Below, piece by piece: positions 25,121-37,190 of a stretch of 64,000 nt of DNA. Source of the stretch: Erythroxylum novogranatense (Eukaryota; Streptophyta; Magnoliopsida; Malpighiales; Erythroxylaceae); assembly GCA_029891385.1 (NCBI GenBank), contig CM057229.1, positions 7,101,001-7,165,000 of the forward strand, read 5' to 3'. The first letter of the stretch is position 1. Every line of letters begins with the position of its first letter. The notes below the pieces were generated by a model. It was not told where the DNA came from and did no database searches. It saw nothing but the letters and a program-made list of their open reading frames with translations. Both the position numbers and the translations under genes were made by a program.

Positions 25121-26513
25121 ATCTGCTCCTGCAACTCCTTGACCTTCTCCCTAAGGATAGGTCTCACTCAATTGAGCAAGAATACAACTGACCGATCCGC
25201 TTCAAGTCGATCTTCAACTTGGCCATTTGCTCCAAAAGAGGCAAGTAAACTTCCGAACATAAGCTAAGGATGACTTCCTACCAAAGCATCTGCCACTACA
25301 TTTGCCTTGCTCGGATGATACTCTATCATCGATCATAGTCCTCGAGCAACTCCAACCATCGCCCCGCCTTTAAATTTAACTCTTTTCGACTCATAATGTA
25401 CTTAAGGCTTTTGTGGTCCGTGAAAACCCTATGTCGAACCCCATATGATAAGGTTCCATATCTTTAGGGCAAAATCATCGCTGCCAATTTCAGATCATGA
25501 GTCGGATAATTCAACTCATATGGTTTCAGCTGCCATGAAGCATAAGCTATCACCCTGTCATTTTGCATTAACACACAACCCAAGCTCTTTCTCGAGGCAT
25601 CACTGATAATCGTACCACCGATCTCCATTGGGCAAAATTAAAATGGAAGCACTAGTTAACCGCTGCTTAAGCTCCTCAAAACTCTGCGATAATTTTCATT
25701 CCAAATAAAGCAACTGATTCTTCCAGTAATAACTTAGTTATCGGCAGCTATCATGGAGAATCCTCCACGAACCTCTGTAGTAACCTCGCCAGCCTAGAAA
25801 ACTCTGCCTCTTTTATCGCCTTAGGCTCTCGCCAATTTACCACTGCTTCTACTTTCCTCGGATCAACATGAATTCCTCTGCTGGAAATCACATGTTCTAG
25901 GAAAACTACTTCATGCAGCCAGAATTCACACTTGCTGAATTTGGCATACGCTCTGCTCTCTCAATCTCGCAATACTATCCCGAGATCTTGCTCATGCTTC
26001 CTTCTTCCTTGGAATAGACTGAATGTCATCAATGAACACTATGACAAACTGATCTAAGAACTCTGAAAACCCTATTCATAAGGTCCATGAATGTAGCTGG
26101 AGCATTGGTCATCCGAATGGCATGACCCTAAATTCATAGTTCGTGAACGGTCCTGAAGGTTGTCTTGTTAACATCGACTCGATTCGAGTTGATGATAACC
26201 TAATCTGAGGTCGATCTTGAAAAGACCTCGCTCCTCAGAGTGATCAAGCAGATCATCTATCCTAGGTAAAGGATATCTGTTCTTATCATCGTCACCTTGT
26301 TAAGCTTCACTGTAATCTATACACACGCCGTGTCCCATCCTTCTTAACAAATAGAATGGCGCCCCAAGGTGATGAACTTGGCCTGATAAAGCGCTTCTCT
26401 AATGACTCCTCTAATCGCTCCTTAAGCTCCCTTAACTCATTGGAGCCATCTCAGATGGTGGCATCGAGATTGGCGCAGATTCCGGAATCAAGTCAATTTC
26501 GAACTCAATTTCC
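25121..26513 (-). pseudogene. gypsy reverse transcriptase and RNase H remnant
   Basis: Recognisable minus-strand blocks: [10 protein letters not shown] near 26190-26220, KFSKCEFWLHEVVFL near 25905-25945, RGIHVDPRKVEAVVNW near 25840-25880, and RNase H blocks [14 protein letters not shown] near 25520-25560 and VFTDHKSLKYIMSRKELNL near 25380-25430. Between them are frequent one-base frameshifts and stops. In a live element this enzyme copies the RNA genome. Confidence 0.82.
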
Positions 26514-27090
26514 TCACCGTGGCAACCCGGTGAACTCGTCTGGGAACACATCTGAAAACTCCTTGACAACCGGATAATCTTCTAGTCTGCCCACATTTTC
26601 CTCTGGATCTACCACATGTGCCAAGAAGGCCTCACACCCCTGGTTCATCATACTGTCAGCTAACAAAGTTGAAATAATCCTCACTGGCGGTTTCATCCCC
26701 TCAAGATTACTTCGACCATCTCCGTGATCAAATTCTACTTCTTTGAGGCTACAGTCTAGCTTGGCCTTATACTTCCATGACATCCATCCCAATATAACAT
26801 CCAATCCTCGAAGGTCAGAGGTAGTAAGTCTACTACCAATCTAGTACCACCGATCTTTGAGCTCACACTTCTTGTAGACTAAACTGATCACCACCTTACT
26901 CCCTAAAGGAGTACTAATAACCGAAAATTATCCATAATCTCGGGACATACAAGATGCATATTCATACTGAGAAACAAAAGAATGTGTGGAACCCAGATCA
27001 ATCAAAACATAAAGCTGCAGAATTGAACAATTGAGCCATACCTACCACAACTTCAGAGGCAATTGCGGCTTCCTCTCCGGTCATGGCAAA
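26514..27090 (-). pseudogene. gypsy protease and RT-linker remnant
   Basis: 26804-26514 reads MDVILGWMSWKYKAKLDC (family DVILGMDWL, scrambled by a small shift), then NQGCEAFLAHVVDPEE and YPVVKEFSDVFPDEFTGLPR. This is the protease-to-RT junction typical of plant chromoviruses. Upstream protease sequence, to about 27050, is frameshifted. Confidence 0.82.
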
Positions 27091-28330
27091 TACTCTACTG
27101 GTGCACGACCACGTGCTCTTGGCCTCCCTGCAGATTAGCCTCCGATTGCTCCAGAATCGCTACTTGGTGGATGGCCCGGTTCCCACTGTCTCCGTCGCCT
27201 CGAGCTTGAACTTGGGAACCTCCTGCTCTCGACCTCTGGGACAATCTCTCATCATATGCCCTTCTCTCCACATCTGGAAGCAACCACCAAACCCTTTAAG
27301 ACACCTCCTGGATGAAACTTCCCAGACCGATCACACTGGGATGCTTGCCCTTCCATGACTTTCCCGAGCCTCCCACACTAGAGACTCGTTTTAAATTGCC
27401 TCGATCTGCGACTCTTGGCAGACCACCACGCCCATGCCACTCGAGTATGATGGGTTCGGTGCTCCTCTCAGTCTTTGGAGCACTCACTCCTTCCTAGATG
27501 ATTGTTCTCTGTTCTTCCTTTTCCTGCTCACTTGGCCTTAATAGTCTCGGCTTCTCACTGAGCGCCTGCATCCACTAGCTGTTGGTAATCACGAGGTTGT
27601 GAATCGGGACTTTCTCCCGATTCCCAAGTAAAGACCTCCCTCAAACTTCATGCGGCACTTGTCTTCCTCTGTTGCCACAATGTTAGCTGCATAACGAGAA
27701 AGTGTGTGAACTTGGCTCATACTCGCTCACACTCATGTCCCTCTCGCATCGATAGAAACTCTAGCCTTCTCCTCGCACATAAACCCCGGAGAGATACTTT
27801 TTCTGAACACTTCCTCAAAATCCCTCCATGTCAACACCGAAGGAACAACTTTGTTGTAAGCACCGATTCCCACCAATGCAATGTATCACCCAGAGCAGAT
27901 CGATTGCATAATCCAGCTTCTCTTCATCGAGCACTTCATCCGCTTCAGACCTCTCGTTCCTCCTCAACCACGCTTCGCCTCTTCAGATTTGTAGTCCCAT
28001 TGAAATCAACACCCCATACTTCCGGAGTTGTCATCTTGCCCACTCCGATCTGCTGGAGTTGGCACTGAGCCTACCTTCACCGCCCATAGCATACGCTGAA
28101 AGCTTTGGTGAAGGCCCAAAGAATTGTGGGTCTACTGGTTTCGCATAGGAGGAGGTCGAGAGGCACCTCACGCCGCACACTTGGTACCTCGGAATCTATA
28201 AATGGATGGTCCCGCATCACGGGATGTGGGATTCATCCGTACTTCCCTCCGAGAACTGGTCAAGATTGAGCTCCTCGAGTTCTTCTTCGAGGCATATTAC
28301 TCCTTTAATGAAAACCATTTAAAATCTTTA
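27091..28330 (-). pseudogene. gypsy gag remnant with broken zinc knuckle
   Basis: Minus-strand blocks include LSRYAA near 27690-27720 and a serine/glycine-rich linker. A zinc knuckle sits at about 27241-27282 as C-F-Q, shift, C-G-E, shift, H-M-M-R-D-C-P-R-G-R. Upstream Gag blocks near 27800-28100 are spread over several frames. Gag would form the particle and bind element RNA. Confidence 0.75.
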
Positions 28331-28487
28331 GTTCACTTTGGTAAGACAAGTTCAAATCATGTAAAGCCGCTCAAAAGCTAATACATGTATCTGGATTTAA
28401 AACAATGCATGTGGTTCATGTAACATGATGCATGCCGACTCTACCTCGAGGTTACCCACTAGGTTCCTAGAAACCAAAATCTAGGTC

Positions 28488-28498
28488 GCTCGATACCA
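28488..28498 (-). other. primer-binding site, tRNA-iMet type, 1-bp deletion
   Basis: Minus-strand TGGTATCGAGC, four bases inside the 5' LTR, corresponds to canonical TGGTATCAGAGC with one A missing. It supports minus orientation. Confidence 0.8.
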
Positions 28499-28502
28499 CA
28501 GA

Positions 28503-30996
28503 TGTCGGGACCCGACCCGAGATCGGACCCCAACTGTTGGATCCTGCTACCCAACCTGCATATAACTTACTATAGATGTTGGATCCAAGACCAACTGTCC
28601 CGGAGATGGTCCTGGTGGAGCTCATTCCCGAGACACTTGCCTGCTAAGACCCTAACTTGACACACTCTATTTGACTCACTTTGGTGGTGAGCATACACGA
28701 CTAATTTGGACCACGATCGCTCTCGACAATCCCAAAATAACACTCTTATCTAAGGATCTGCGAGAACAAGTTGACTTGCGATAAACAAGTCGACTTATCG
28801 AGACAAACAACTCGACTAATAACCAACAAGTCGACTTATCGAGACAAACAACTCGACTTATAACCTACAAGTCGACTTATCGAGACAAACAAGTCGACTT
28901 ATCTAACTGACAAGTCGACTTATTATTCAAAAGCTTCACAAGTCCACTTATGGGTCCAATAACTCGACTTATATCTATTCTGAACTCAAAACCTAACCCT
29001 CTACACTCTCTCTTGACTTATTCCAAACACCATAAACACTTCTAAACCTCTCAACTCATCCACTCCACTCTCAACATGCTATAATCTCACTTAAACTTAC
29101 ATCATTCATCTACTCACATGAATTCCAAAGAAATTTCATACAACTTTGGAAACTATGCTTAAACATGATAGTAAATGGCTTTGGGAGATCATTATAAATC
29201 ATAATTCATGCATTTCATTTATATCAAAACAATGTTCTTACAATGCTTTAGTAGGCATTTCAAGCCTATTACAATTCAAATCAAAACACATCTTGCCAAA
29301 ATACATCTGTTTTCTCAAAATGCAACCTAAAGCATTGATTACAAAAACATGAAATACATGGGCAAAACACTAAGATCTTGGAGTATGCCTTGAGCTCATT
29401 CTTCGAGATCCAGATCTTCACCTGGAGATGGGACGGGAAGTGGGGGGTGAGCTTTCGCTCGTGGGTAACACGTTTATATTTATACTACTAAGCTGAATCT
29501 ATTCATTACTCATACTGTTTGCAATATTCTTATTAACAAATCTTGCAACTTGCATTTCACAAATTCATCAAGCTAACAACAAAATTTCATGATTTATGCA
29601 TTCATCATTCTTGCTAGCGTATGCTAACACATAATCACATAGCTGATGGTTTGAAAAGTCCACGGGTTTCTGATGAGCTACACAAGTGTAGTCATATGCT
29701 GAAGAGTCTAAAAAGGAACATCCTATGCCACAGTCGGGCAGTCGGGCGAAGGCTTTATTGGTCTACGTGCACGTGACTCTGCTGGTGGACTTAACTAACC
29801 CACATAACACTGAATTTCATGCATAAAACTGGACTTGTCTTGTCCATCGATCGATTTTCTGAAAATGGATTTTCATGCATCCATAAAGCTGATTTTCTTA
29901 AAATGCTACATTTCATGCTTAGCTCACATTTCATGATTCTCATTCATGCTCATTCAATTCATGGCAATTTTAAGCAATAACAAGGCAATGACATATACTA
30001 TTAAAATGCTCATTTAATGGCAATCATACACCATTTACATACATAATTAAGGCACAATCAATGCTTATCTCAAATAGTCACAAATCATTAAATTCATTAG
30101 TTAAAGTAGCATTCAACACTTACTAGCATAAAGATAAAATGAAACCCACCTTATATCCTTGCTTAAGCTTGCCTAAGGAAGCTCCTCTTCTTGTTCTCCT
30201 CTTCTTTCTTGTCCTCCTTCATTCATGGCAAGAAAAGAACCTCACATCATTTAGGGTTTCTAAAATTGAAAACCTAATGAACCTTAATCATGAAATCAAC
30301 CCTAGAATCACTAAACCCACTTCATTTCTAAGCTATCTAAACCATAAAACCAACAAAAACTTAACCTTGAAAACATGACTTACCTTGAATCTTTAGCTAA
30401 CCAAGTGATTTCTTGGTTCAAAAAGAAGCTCTAGCCTTCCTCCACACTTTTAACTCTTGAACTTTCTTCAAAAACCCACTTGAATCTCTTGGAAAATCAC
30501 AAACTTTCTTCTTTCTTCTTCTTTTCTCCTCCACCACCGAAACTCTTCTTCTCCCTCTCTCAATTTTCGTATCCCTTCTTTTCCCTACACAAATTCATTT
30601 AACTCCTTCCTTATATACTTCCTCCTAACTCACTTAAGCCCATTAACCTAAGGCCCATCTCATTCCTCTTCTTTCTTTCTTCCTTCCTTCTTATCTTCTT
30701 TAACCTACTCAAACCCAAGGCCCAAGTCCAATTCATTAAATTCCTTTTCTTCTTTTACACTACTAACAACTTAAGCCCATTTCATTTCTCTTCTCTTTTC
30801 ATTTCATTTGGACCCAAAACTCAATTAACACATTAATTCCATTAATTCTTAACCTAACTACCAACCAACATATTAAATTTCATTTATTCACCACCTATCT
30901 CATTTATGTTACTACATGTTAATTAATGCCATATGCTATTTAATGCCATCATATTTAATTCATGCTAACTCAATTTCTTAATTAGTCTAATCATGC

Positions 30997-31028
<32 letters not shown>

Positions 31029-31045
31029 AAATCTCGGGGCTAATA
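28503..31045 (-). repeat. 5' LTR of the chromovirus (2543 bp)
   Basis: Pairs with 21172-23711. Its outer end is followed by the TCTTG duplication. A short AAAT microsatellite (about 30998-31028) near the end is longer than in the partner LTR. Confidence 0.95.
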
Positions 31046-31886
31046 TCTTGTCTACGTGCACGTGACGAACGAAATGGTTCCACTCTCGCCCAGACAAAAG
31101 CACATAATCATGCTCAAATCCTTTCATCAAATGTTTTCATGCTTTTCATGCTCTTTTCTTTCTTTTCTGAATATACAAAATGCCATAAATTTTCTAAGGC
31201 AAAATATCAAATGTTCAATATATTCTCATCTTTATTTTGAAATTCATCAGAAAAGTTCATATGCTGAAACATGTAGAAATTTTGCAATGCATTCAATAGA
31301 AACAAAACAATATTTATGAAGTAATTGAAATCATCCTTGATTCGGGAGAAAACTTTAGTGGCTCATTACTAAATTATAAACATGAAACCCACCTGAAATC
31401 TCCGCTCGAATACATGTTTCAAAGATACCTCTCATATTTTCTTGCCTTCCTTGATTCCCTTTATCACATGCAAAAGTCCTATTCAAATAGGAATACAAAT
31501 TAGGAACCCAAAAAACGCACATTCACTAAGATAAATTCTAACCAAACCCAAACTCTGCCAAAATCCAAACATTCGGGTCACTTTTTCCATAAAAGTCCTC
31601 ATTGTCTTACATTTCTATTGACTCCAAATGCATGCAATTTGGTTCAAAAACCCAAAAGTTATACCCCAAATAAGTTGAGACTATCCTTATACTGAAACAA
31701 GAATCTATGCCCAACTTCTGACCCAACTTTAAGATTCTTATAGTCTGAATTTCAATTTCATGGCTTTATAAAACTTGTAGAATTTTGTCTCTATTTTACA
31801 ACGAGACAAAAATCACTTCATTTGGACATCTACAGCTCAAGATATAACCAAAATAAAAAAATTTATCGCTGCTGGAAAAAGGGGGT

Positions 31887-32070
31887 TCGTCGCGACGAGG
31901 GCCACGCTTGTCGCGGCGAACGATCCGCGTGTGCCGCGGCGTGCACGCATGGACGTTCTCCGCGGCGTGCATCTTCATGTGCGCCACGGCGTGCGCATAA
32001 TCTCTTGCACGCCGCGGATGTACCATCTCCTCGCACGCCAGGATTGAAGTGAGAGCACGTCGCGACGTGC
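31887..32070. repeat. CpG palindrome cluster in the outer solo LTR
   Basis: The cluster opens with perfect TCGTCGCGACGA (31887-31898) and closes with perfect GCACGTCGCGACGTGC (32055-32070). Between them are several CCGCGG-centred near-palindromes (GTGCCGCGGCGTGC, CTCCGCGGCGTGC, CACGCCGCGG). The flanks are AT-rich. Confidence 0.9.
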
Positions 32071-32734
32071 GGATCGGGGAACCGACCCCGAATCCCAAAT
32101 TTTCTGACTTTTCTCACTTCAATCATTCCCCAAACGCAATTACAATACACCTAAACCTTGATTCAAGACTTAGAATACATTTCTAACCCATTTACAACCA
32201 AAAACAAGCACAAAAATCATCAACCCAAAGAAATCTATCCATTTTTCCCTTAAAACCCTAAATCACCAATTCTCATACATTCCACCTACCTTTAGGTTTA
32301 ATCCAACCAAAACAAGATTAAAACAAGAAAAACTTACCCGAAAATGTCCCGACCTTGTCAAAAATCGCAAAGATCGAAAATCCCTTTTTTTTTCTTCTCT
32401 TCTCCCTCTTTCACGATAATCCTTTCTTCTCTTCTTCTATATTCCTCTTCTTTTCCTTCTTTCCTCTTCTTCTAATTTCTATTCTCAATAAAAGTGAAAC
32501 GTCAATTTTGCCCCTTTCATTTAAGCCTTAAGCCTTCTATCCTTAAGTGCCATGACAAAAATGCCCTCACACATTTTACCACTTTTCACACAACCAAGCC
32601 ATAAAAACAAAAATTCGACCAACATTTACATAACAAATAGATCCAAAACTTTATCCATTAAATCTCATAATTCAGTTAAATTGAATTATAATCGTGCTTA
32701 ATTTAAATACGAAAATTCGGGGGCCAACATATAT

Positions 32735-34420
32735 CCTTTTGCAACTAATCCTTTTTTAAAGCGTTCCATTTCTCCCTTGGATTTGTACTTTGTCTTATAT
32801 ACCCATTTGACACTGGTAAGCTACAAAGTAGTTAACTCTCATGTTTTATTCTTTTCTACGGCATATATTTCTTCATCCATTGCTTTAGTCCAGCGATCAT
32901 CATTCACTGCTTCCTCGAACATTATTGATTCATAACCTGCGAAGAAAGCATAATGGGCTACAACTTCATCATCATTATCTTCATTACCTACTTGATAATC
33001 TTTCAAATAGGTGGGTGGATGGCGTTCTCATAGTGAGCTCCTAAGTGAAGGTGAAGTAGGAGGAGATGATGCTTCAGGATCAACATGAGTTGGCTCTTCA
33101 AGAACTAGAGGTGAAGATGACTCTCCAATTTGATTAGTCATTTCTAATTCATTGCTTATGAACATCGATACTGGCAAATATTTCTTTTCTTTTTTTGATT
33201 AATCATATACTTCATCTTCTTCAAAAGTAACATCTCGACCGATGATCACTTTTTGAGTCATTGGATTATAAAGCTTATAACATTTTGTTTCCATGTTGTA
33301 TTCTAGAAATATGCATTTTTTGCCTTGTCATCTGGCTTCTTTCTCAACTCATCAGGGACATATGAATATGTTATCCAACCAAGCACCCTCGTATGACTAA
33401 AATTAGGCATTTGTCCACTCCATGCTTCTTGTGGAGTTTTTTATCTCGAACATTTTGAATAGAACATCTATTCAAAATATAGATCACACAAGCCATGAGC
33501 TCTGCCCAAAAATGGTAGCTTCTTACAAAATAACATACTTCTTACCATATCTATAATAATTCTATTTTTCCTTTCTTGCCACTCTATTTTGTCAAGGAGT
33601 GTACCTAGCTGTCAATTGATGCTTAATTCCATGCTTTCTTAAGAAAACATCACAAACAATATATTTTGTGTCTCTATCCATTCTCAAAATCTTAACAACC
33701 ATTTTTTTCAGTATACGCTACAAAATTCTAAAGTACTTCATATGCCTTAGATTTCTACTTCAGAAAACATACTCATGCCTTTCTACTATAATCACCAATA
33801 AATATAATAAAGTATTTGTTACCTCCATTTGATGGACCTTCCCTAAAACATAGATCTGAATGCATAAGCTCTAGTGATCGTTTCGCTCTCCATACCTACT
33901 TTATAAAATGGATCTCTACGCTTTTTTTCCCATTACACGACTCACAAATCTAGTCAAAAACTTGAATGGTTGGAAAGTATGAAACTCATTATTTGTTTGC
34001 AAGAAACTTAATGCTTCCAAATTCAAGTGTCCAAGTCACATATGCCATAGCCAATTATCATTGATAGTCATAGTATTATAGCAACAATAATTAGCGTAAT
34101 TAAGATATGTTGGAAATAGACGATTAGACACCATTCTCGTTATTAGAGTCATGCTCTTTTTTTATATCACTCATAGTGCATCCATCTTTATTGAAGTGTA
34201 AATCGTAACCCTTTTGATAGTTTTCCAACACTCAATAGATTCGGCAAAGAGTAGGAGCATATTACACATCAGAAATGTAATTTAAAGACCTATTCTTCAA
34301 TTTTATAGCAAACTCTCCTCTTCCTAAAACTGGAATTTGGTAGTTATCTGCAGGCTTTACTGAAGAATGAAATTATTCATCTTATTTGGAAAAAACTTCC
34401 TTGTCTCCACTTAATTGATT
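32735..34420 (-). pseudogene. copia protease, integrase and RT N-terminal remnant
   Basis: Reading leftward on the minus strand: a protease and GAG-pre-integrase region (about 34420-33980), an integrase block LRMDRDTKYIVCDVFL and KHGIKHQLTARYTP (about 33710-33600), a linker, VNDDRWTKAMDEEIYAVEKN (about 32920-32860), and VKWVYKTKYKSKGEMERFKK then GLVAKGY, ending at the TATAT flank of the gypsy insert. It joins to 20230. Numerous stops are present. Confidence 0.8.
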
Positions 34421-34429
34421 GTTACAACC

Positions 34430-35364
34430 CGAATCTAACAACCATTAGCAGTTATCGATGTTACTGATTTCATGAGTTACCATCAATAAGGTCCCTAGGT
34501 TATTATTCTTAGTTATTCCAGTTTAATTATCTTCATGTTCTTATATTCAAGCACGACATTCTTTATTATAGTGACCATATTTTTTACAATTATGGCATTG
34601 AATATGTGACTTGCACTCAGATTGATAGTGACCAAATTTTTTGCACTTGTAACATTGAATATTGGATTTAACCTGAGGAGATTCACTCTCCCTTCCTCTT
34701 GGTCTAGAATAGGTTATGAAGATTTTGCCTCCTCGCCTCTGAAATTTGAACTTCTTTAAGTATGCTCTGTTTTGTTAAAATCAGGTTCCTTCTTATTTCT
34801 CAAATTTACTTGGGCTTTTTGAACTTTCTCCATTTTGTTTAGTGATTTTTTTCATAACATTTCATAGAACTCTAATGAGACTTGCAAATCATTGAGAATC
34901 ATAGACTTCAAACCTTCAAACTCTTCAATGGTTATGACAACATAATCAAATCAACTTGTCAACGTGCGTGCATGATCTTCTCCACGATATCTTTCTCTGT
35001 AATCTCTTGACCATTTTTTTCATCTCATTGATAAAATTTTCACTATGAAAAATAATCACGAATACTTTTATCTTTGCCTTGCTCCATCAACTGGTATTGC
35101 CTTTTCAAGCCTTGTAGTCTTGTTCGTTTAACTATGTCTGCTCCTTTGCATATTTTAAGCAGAATATTCCAAGCCTTCTTTGTTGTTTTAGCATTGAATA
35201 TTTTTTCAAGAATCGGTAACTAAACAGATTGATAAATTAAAAACAAAGCCTTTTCATTTAATAAACAATCACGAACCATTTGTAGTGATTCTTCACCGTC
35301 GGTGTTCCTTTTCTTCTAAGTCTTTCTCCAAAATTTCATCATATTCATTGCTTCTCAAATATAA
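34430..35364 (-). pseudogene. copia gag remnant with two intact zinc knuckles
   Basis: The minus strand reads a degenerate Gag core (EKALFLIYQSV, FNAKTTKKAWNILLKI, RLQGLKRQYQLMEQGKD). Two complete CCHC knuckles follow, CYKCKKFGHYQSEC and CHNCKKYGHYNKEC (about 34556-34653). Both keep all four metal ligands although the surrounding frame is broken. Gag packages the element RNA. Confidence 0.82.
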
Positions 35365-35703
35365 CTCCATCAAGTATTTTCACATCGTAAAATTTTTTCA
35401 CCATCAAACTTGAAAATAGATAATTGCTTTGGTTAAATCTTAGTTGTTGAACTCGAAACCATCTTGACCTACTTATCTCCATCAAGCGTTTTCACATCGC
35501 AAAATTGTTTTTGCCATCAAACTTGAAAATAGATTATTGCATTAGTTAAATTTCAATTGTTGAGCTCGAAGTCATCTTGACCTACTTAACTCCATCAAGC
35601 ATTTTCATATCGCAAAATTGTTTTCGTCATCAAACTTGAAAATAGATAATTGCATTGGTTAAATTTCAATTATTGAACTTGAAGTCATCTTAACCTACTT
35701 AAG
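35365..35703 (-). repeat. three tandem copies of a 113-bp unit at the gag start
   Basis: CTCCATCAAG starts at 35365, 35477 and 35590, so the period is 112-113 bp. Each copy contains a CATC-AAACTTGAAAATAGAT line and a gaactcgaa...catcttgacctactta line. On the minus strand each copy carries the element's gag start region (MVSSSTT or MTSSSTI). The unit has been triplicated around the start codon. Confidence 0.88.
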
Positions 35704-35715
35704 TACTTTAACTGA

Positions 35716-35727
35716 GCTCTGATACCG
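35716..35727 (-). other. primer-binding site, tRNA-iMet type
   Basis: Minus-strand CGGTATCAGAGC differs from the canonical TGGTATCAGAGC only in the first base. It lies 5 bp inside the 5' LTR. Confidence 0.85.
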
Positions 35728-35732
35728 AATGG

Positions 35733-36019
35733 TGGCAAATTAAAATTGCCTAGAAAATAGATTTTGACTTCCAATCACACTCTCACAATTTTATTGATTG
35801 AGAGAATACAAATTTTACAAAGACAAATTCACACTATAATCTCACATAACCCAAAAACCCATTATGCATTAGCAACTTGTTGAAGTTAACAACCCAAACT
35901 TTTACACATTCTCATTATTTCTTTCTATGCATATATATCATTCACCTTATAGACAATTACCATATTTATAGGCTTCTAATGTCGGTTCACAAGGTGAATT
36001 AGTTGGCAAACAGTTGACA
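35733..36019 (-). repeat. 5' LTR of the third copia element
   Basis: Pairs with 18947-19216. The outer end is slightly longer than its partner (aaacagttgaca), so the exact boundary is uncertain by about 11 bp. Confidence 0.75.
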
Positions 36020-37190
36020 ATTTGTAATTGCTAAGTAATAAAGGGAAAACAAACTCAATTTGAATGGACCAACTCGTAATCTTTATGATTAAGTTACAAC
36101 AAAAATTAATTTTAATCTATTTTGATTTTAATTACTTACTTTATTCTATTAGTGTAAAAAAATTTTGGTATCAAAATTTTTTAAAACAATTCACAACATC
36201 AAAAGGATAAGTTGATGATCTAGTCCGATCCTCCTAAGGCAAAACCCAAATTTTATCAAACTTGATTTACGTGGTACAAAACTTACTTATGGTCCTGTTT
36301 GACAATCAGCTGATTGCATTATTAGTTGATTATATAGCTGATTATATCAGTTAATTTGACTAGCGGATAACATCAGCTATTTATTAAATATGATTAGCAA
36401 AATTAGTTATTTAGGATTATCAATTTATGTGTAAAATCACCAATGAGGATATAACTTAAAAAATTATAAGAACATGAATATTATTTGATTGAATATTTTA
36501 TAAAATTTAAATTTTAGATATTTAATTTTATATAAGATATATAAAACAAGAACAACAATAATGGCAAGAATAATAATAATAATAATAATTCTAAAAAGAT
36601 GACAAGCCGATAGTTTTAAGTGCTTGGAGAAGACCACTTGAGAAGATTATGAAAGATTTATACACGAATCATAACTTTCTTGTTTTAAAGTGAAAAACCT
36701 AAGGACTACCAATTGCTTAACATGAGAGATGACTTTGAGGGTAAAATTATCTTTGAATATTTTTGGTTAGCTGATAGGTTGAAAAGCTATTTAGAGTAGC
36801 TTTTCAAAAATAACTTAACTCAACCAGCTCCTAACCAAACAATTATACTGTCAAATAAGGTAATATTCTTTACCTACCAAACACTCCCTAAATCTTGAAT
36901 TATCCCTACGCAGCCTGACTTGGCCTATCAATTTCTCTTTATCATGTTCGTCGATCCCTCTTCAATAGAAGCCAAATATTATTTAATAACTCCGATACAT
37001 TAATAAAATACATGATTAGAGGAGAAAGACAACAGCAATCTCAGACAATTGAGAAGAGAGTACAAAACTAGGTGGCGTTATTCATAAGGAAGTACAGAGT
37101 CATGGTCAGACTCTAAATTTAATACGGGTCTAGCAAACTGAAGCAACATTTTGGAAATGCTGATCTGCAACCAAGGAATGAACTTGAGTT
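36020..37190. other. AT-rich intergenic DNA with a possible MITE
   Basis: Between the third copia element and the interrupted P450 gene. 36291-36893 begins GGTCCTGTTTGACA and ends with a line whose reverse complement is GGGAGTGTTTGGTA, and it holds several imperfect inverted repeats of the AGCTGATT type. This resembles a hAT-like miniature element, but no clean target duplication was found. A short AAT microsatellite lies at about 36567-36590. The right end should hold the P450 3' UTR. Confidence 0.4.

Larger units (their letters stand above)
21172..31045 (-). mobile_element. Ty3/gypsy chromovirus (Tekay/Del-like) with 2.5 kb LTRs
   Basis: A 9.87 kb element with LTRs 21172-23711 and 28503-31045, flanked by a perfect TCTTG duplication (21167-21171 and 31046-31050). 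The polypurine tract (23712-23726) and the tRNA-iMet-like primer site (28488-28498) give minus orientation. Gag, protease, RT, RNase H, integrase and a chromodomain-like C-terminus follow in that order from right to left. Long LTRs plus a chromodomain indicate the Tekay/Del clade. The coding region is riddled with single-base frameshifts, so it is inactive as sequenced. Confidence 0.93.
20236..32729 (-). mobile_element. gypsy solo LTR interrupted by a chromovirus
   Basis: The outer insert begins TGTTGGACCCCG (20236) and ends GGGGGCCAACA (32729), flanked by a perfect TATAT duplication (20231-20235 and 32730-32734). It lies in a copia RT whose frame is restored by its removal. Once the inner element at 21172-31045 is taken out, about 2.6 kb remains, with no protein domain and no internal region, so it is a solo LTR. 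It shares the CTCACCCCC-TTCATTCCC box and the GTGCACGTGAC segment with the inner element's LTRs, so the two are related families. Confidence 0.85.
18947..36019 (-). mobile_element. decayed Ty1/copia retrotransposon holding two nested gypsy insertions
   Basis: LTRs at 18947-19216 and 35733-36019 flank a minus-strand copia internal region. From right to left: primer site, gag with two zinc knuckles, protease, integrase, RT, RNase H. Flanks ATTGT and ATTTG fit a roughly 5-bp target duplication. The RT is split at 20236-32729 by a gypsy solo LTR with a perfect TATAT duplication. Without the inserts the element is about 4.6 kb. Stops are frequent. Confidence 0.88.

Noticed and set aside
20236..32729. 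Reading the outer insert as a full-length element whose internal region is the chromovirus
   Set aside because: The inner element has its own LTR pair, primer site, polypurine tract and TCTTG duplication. The outer sequence has only one set of ends.
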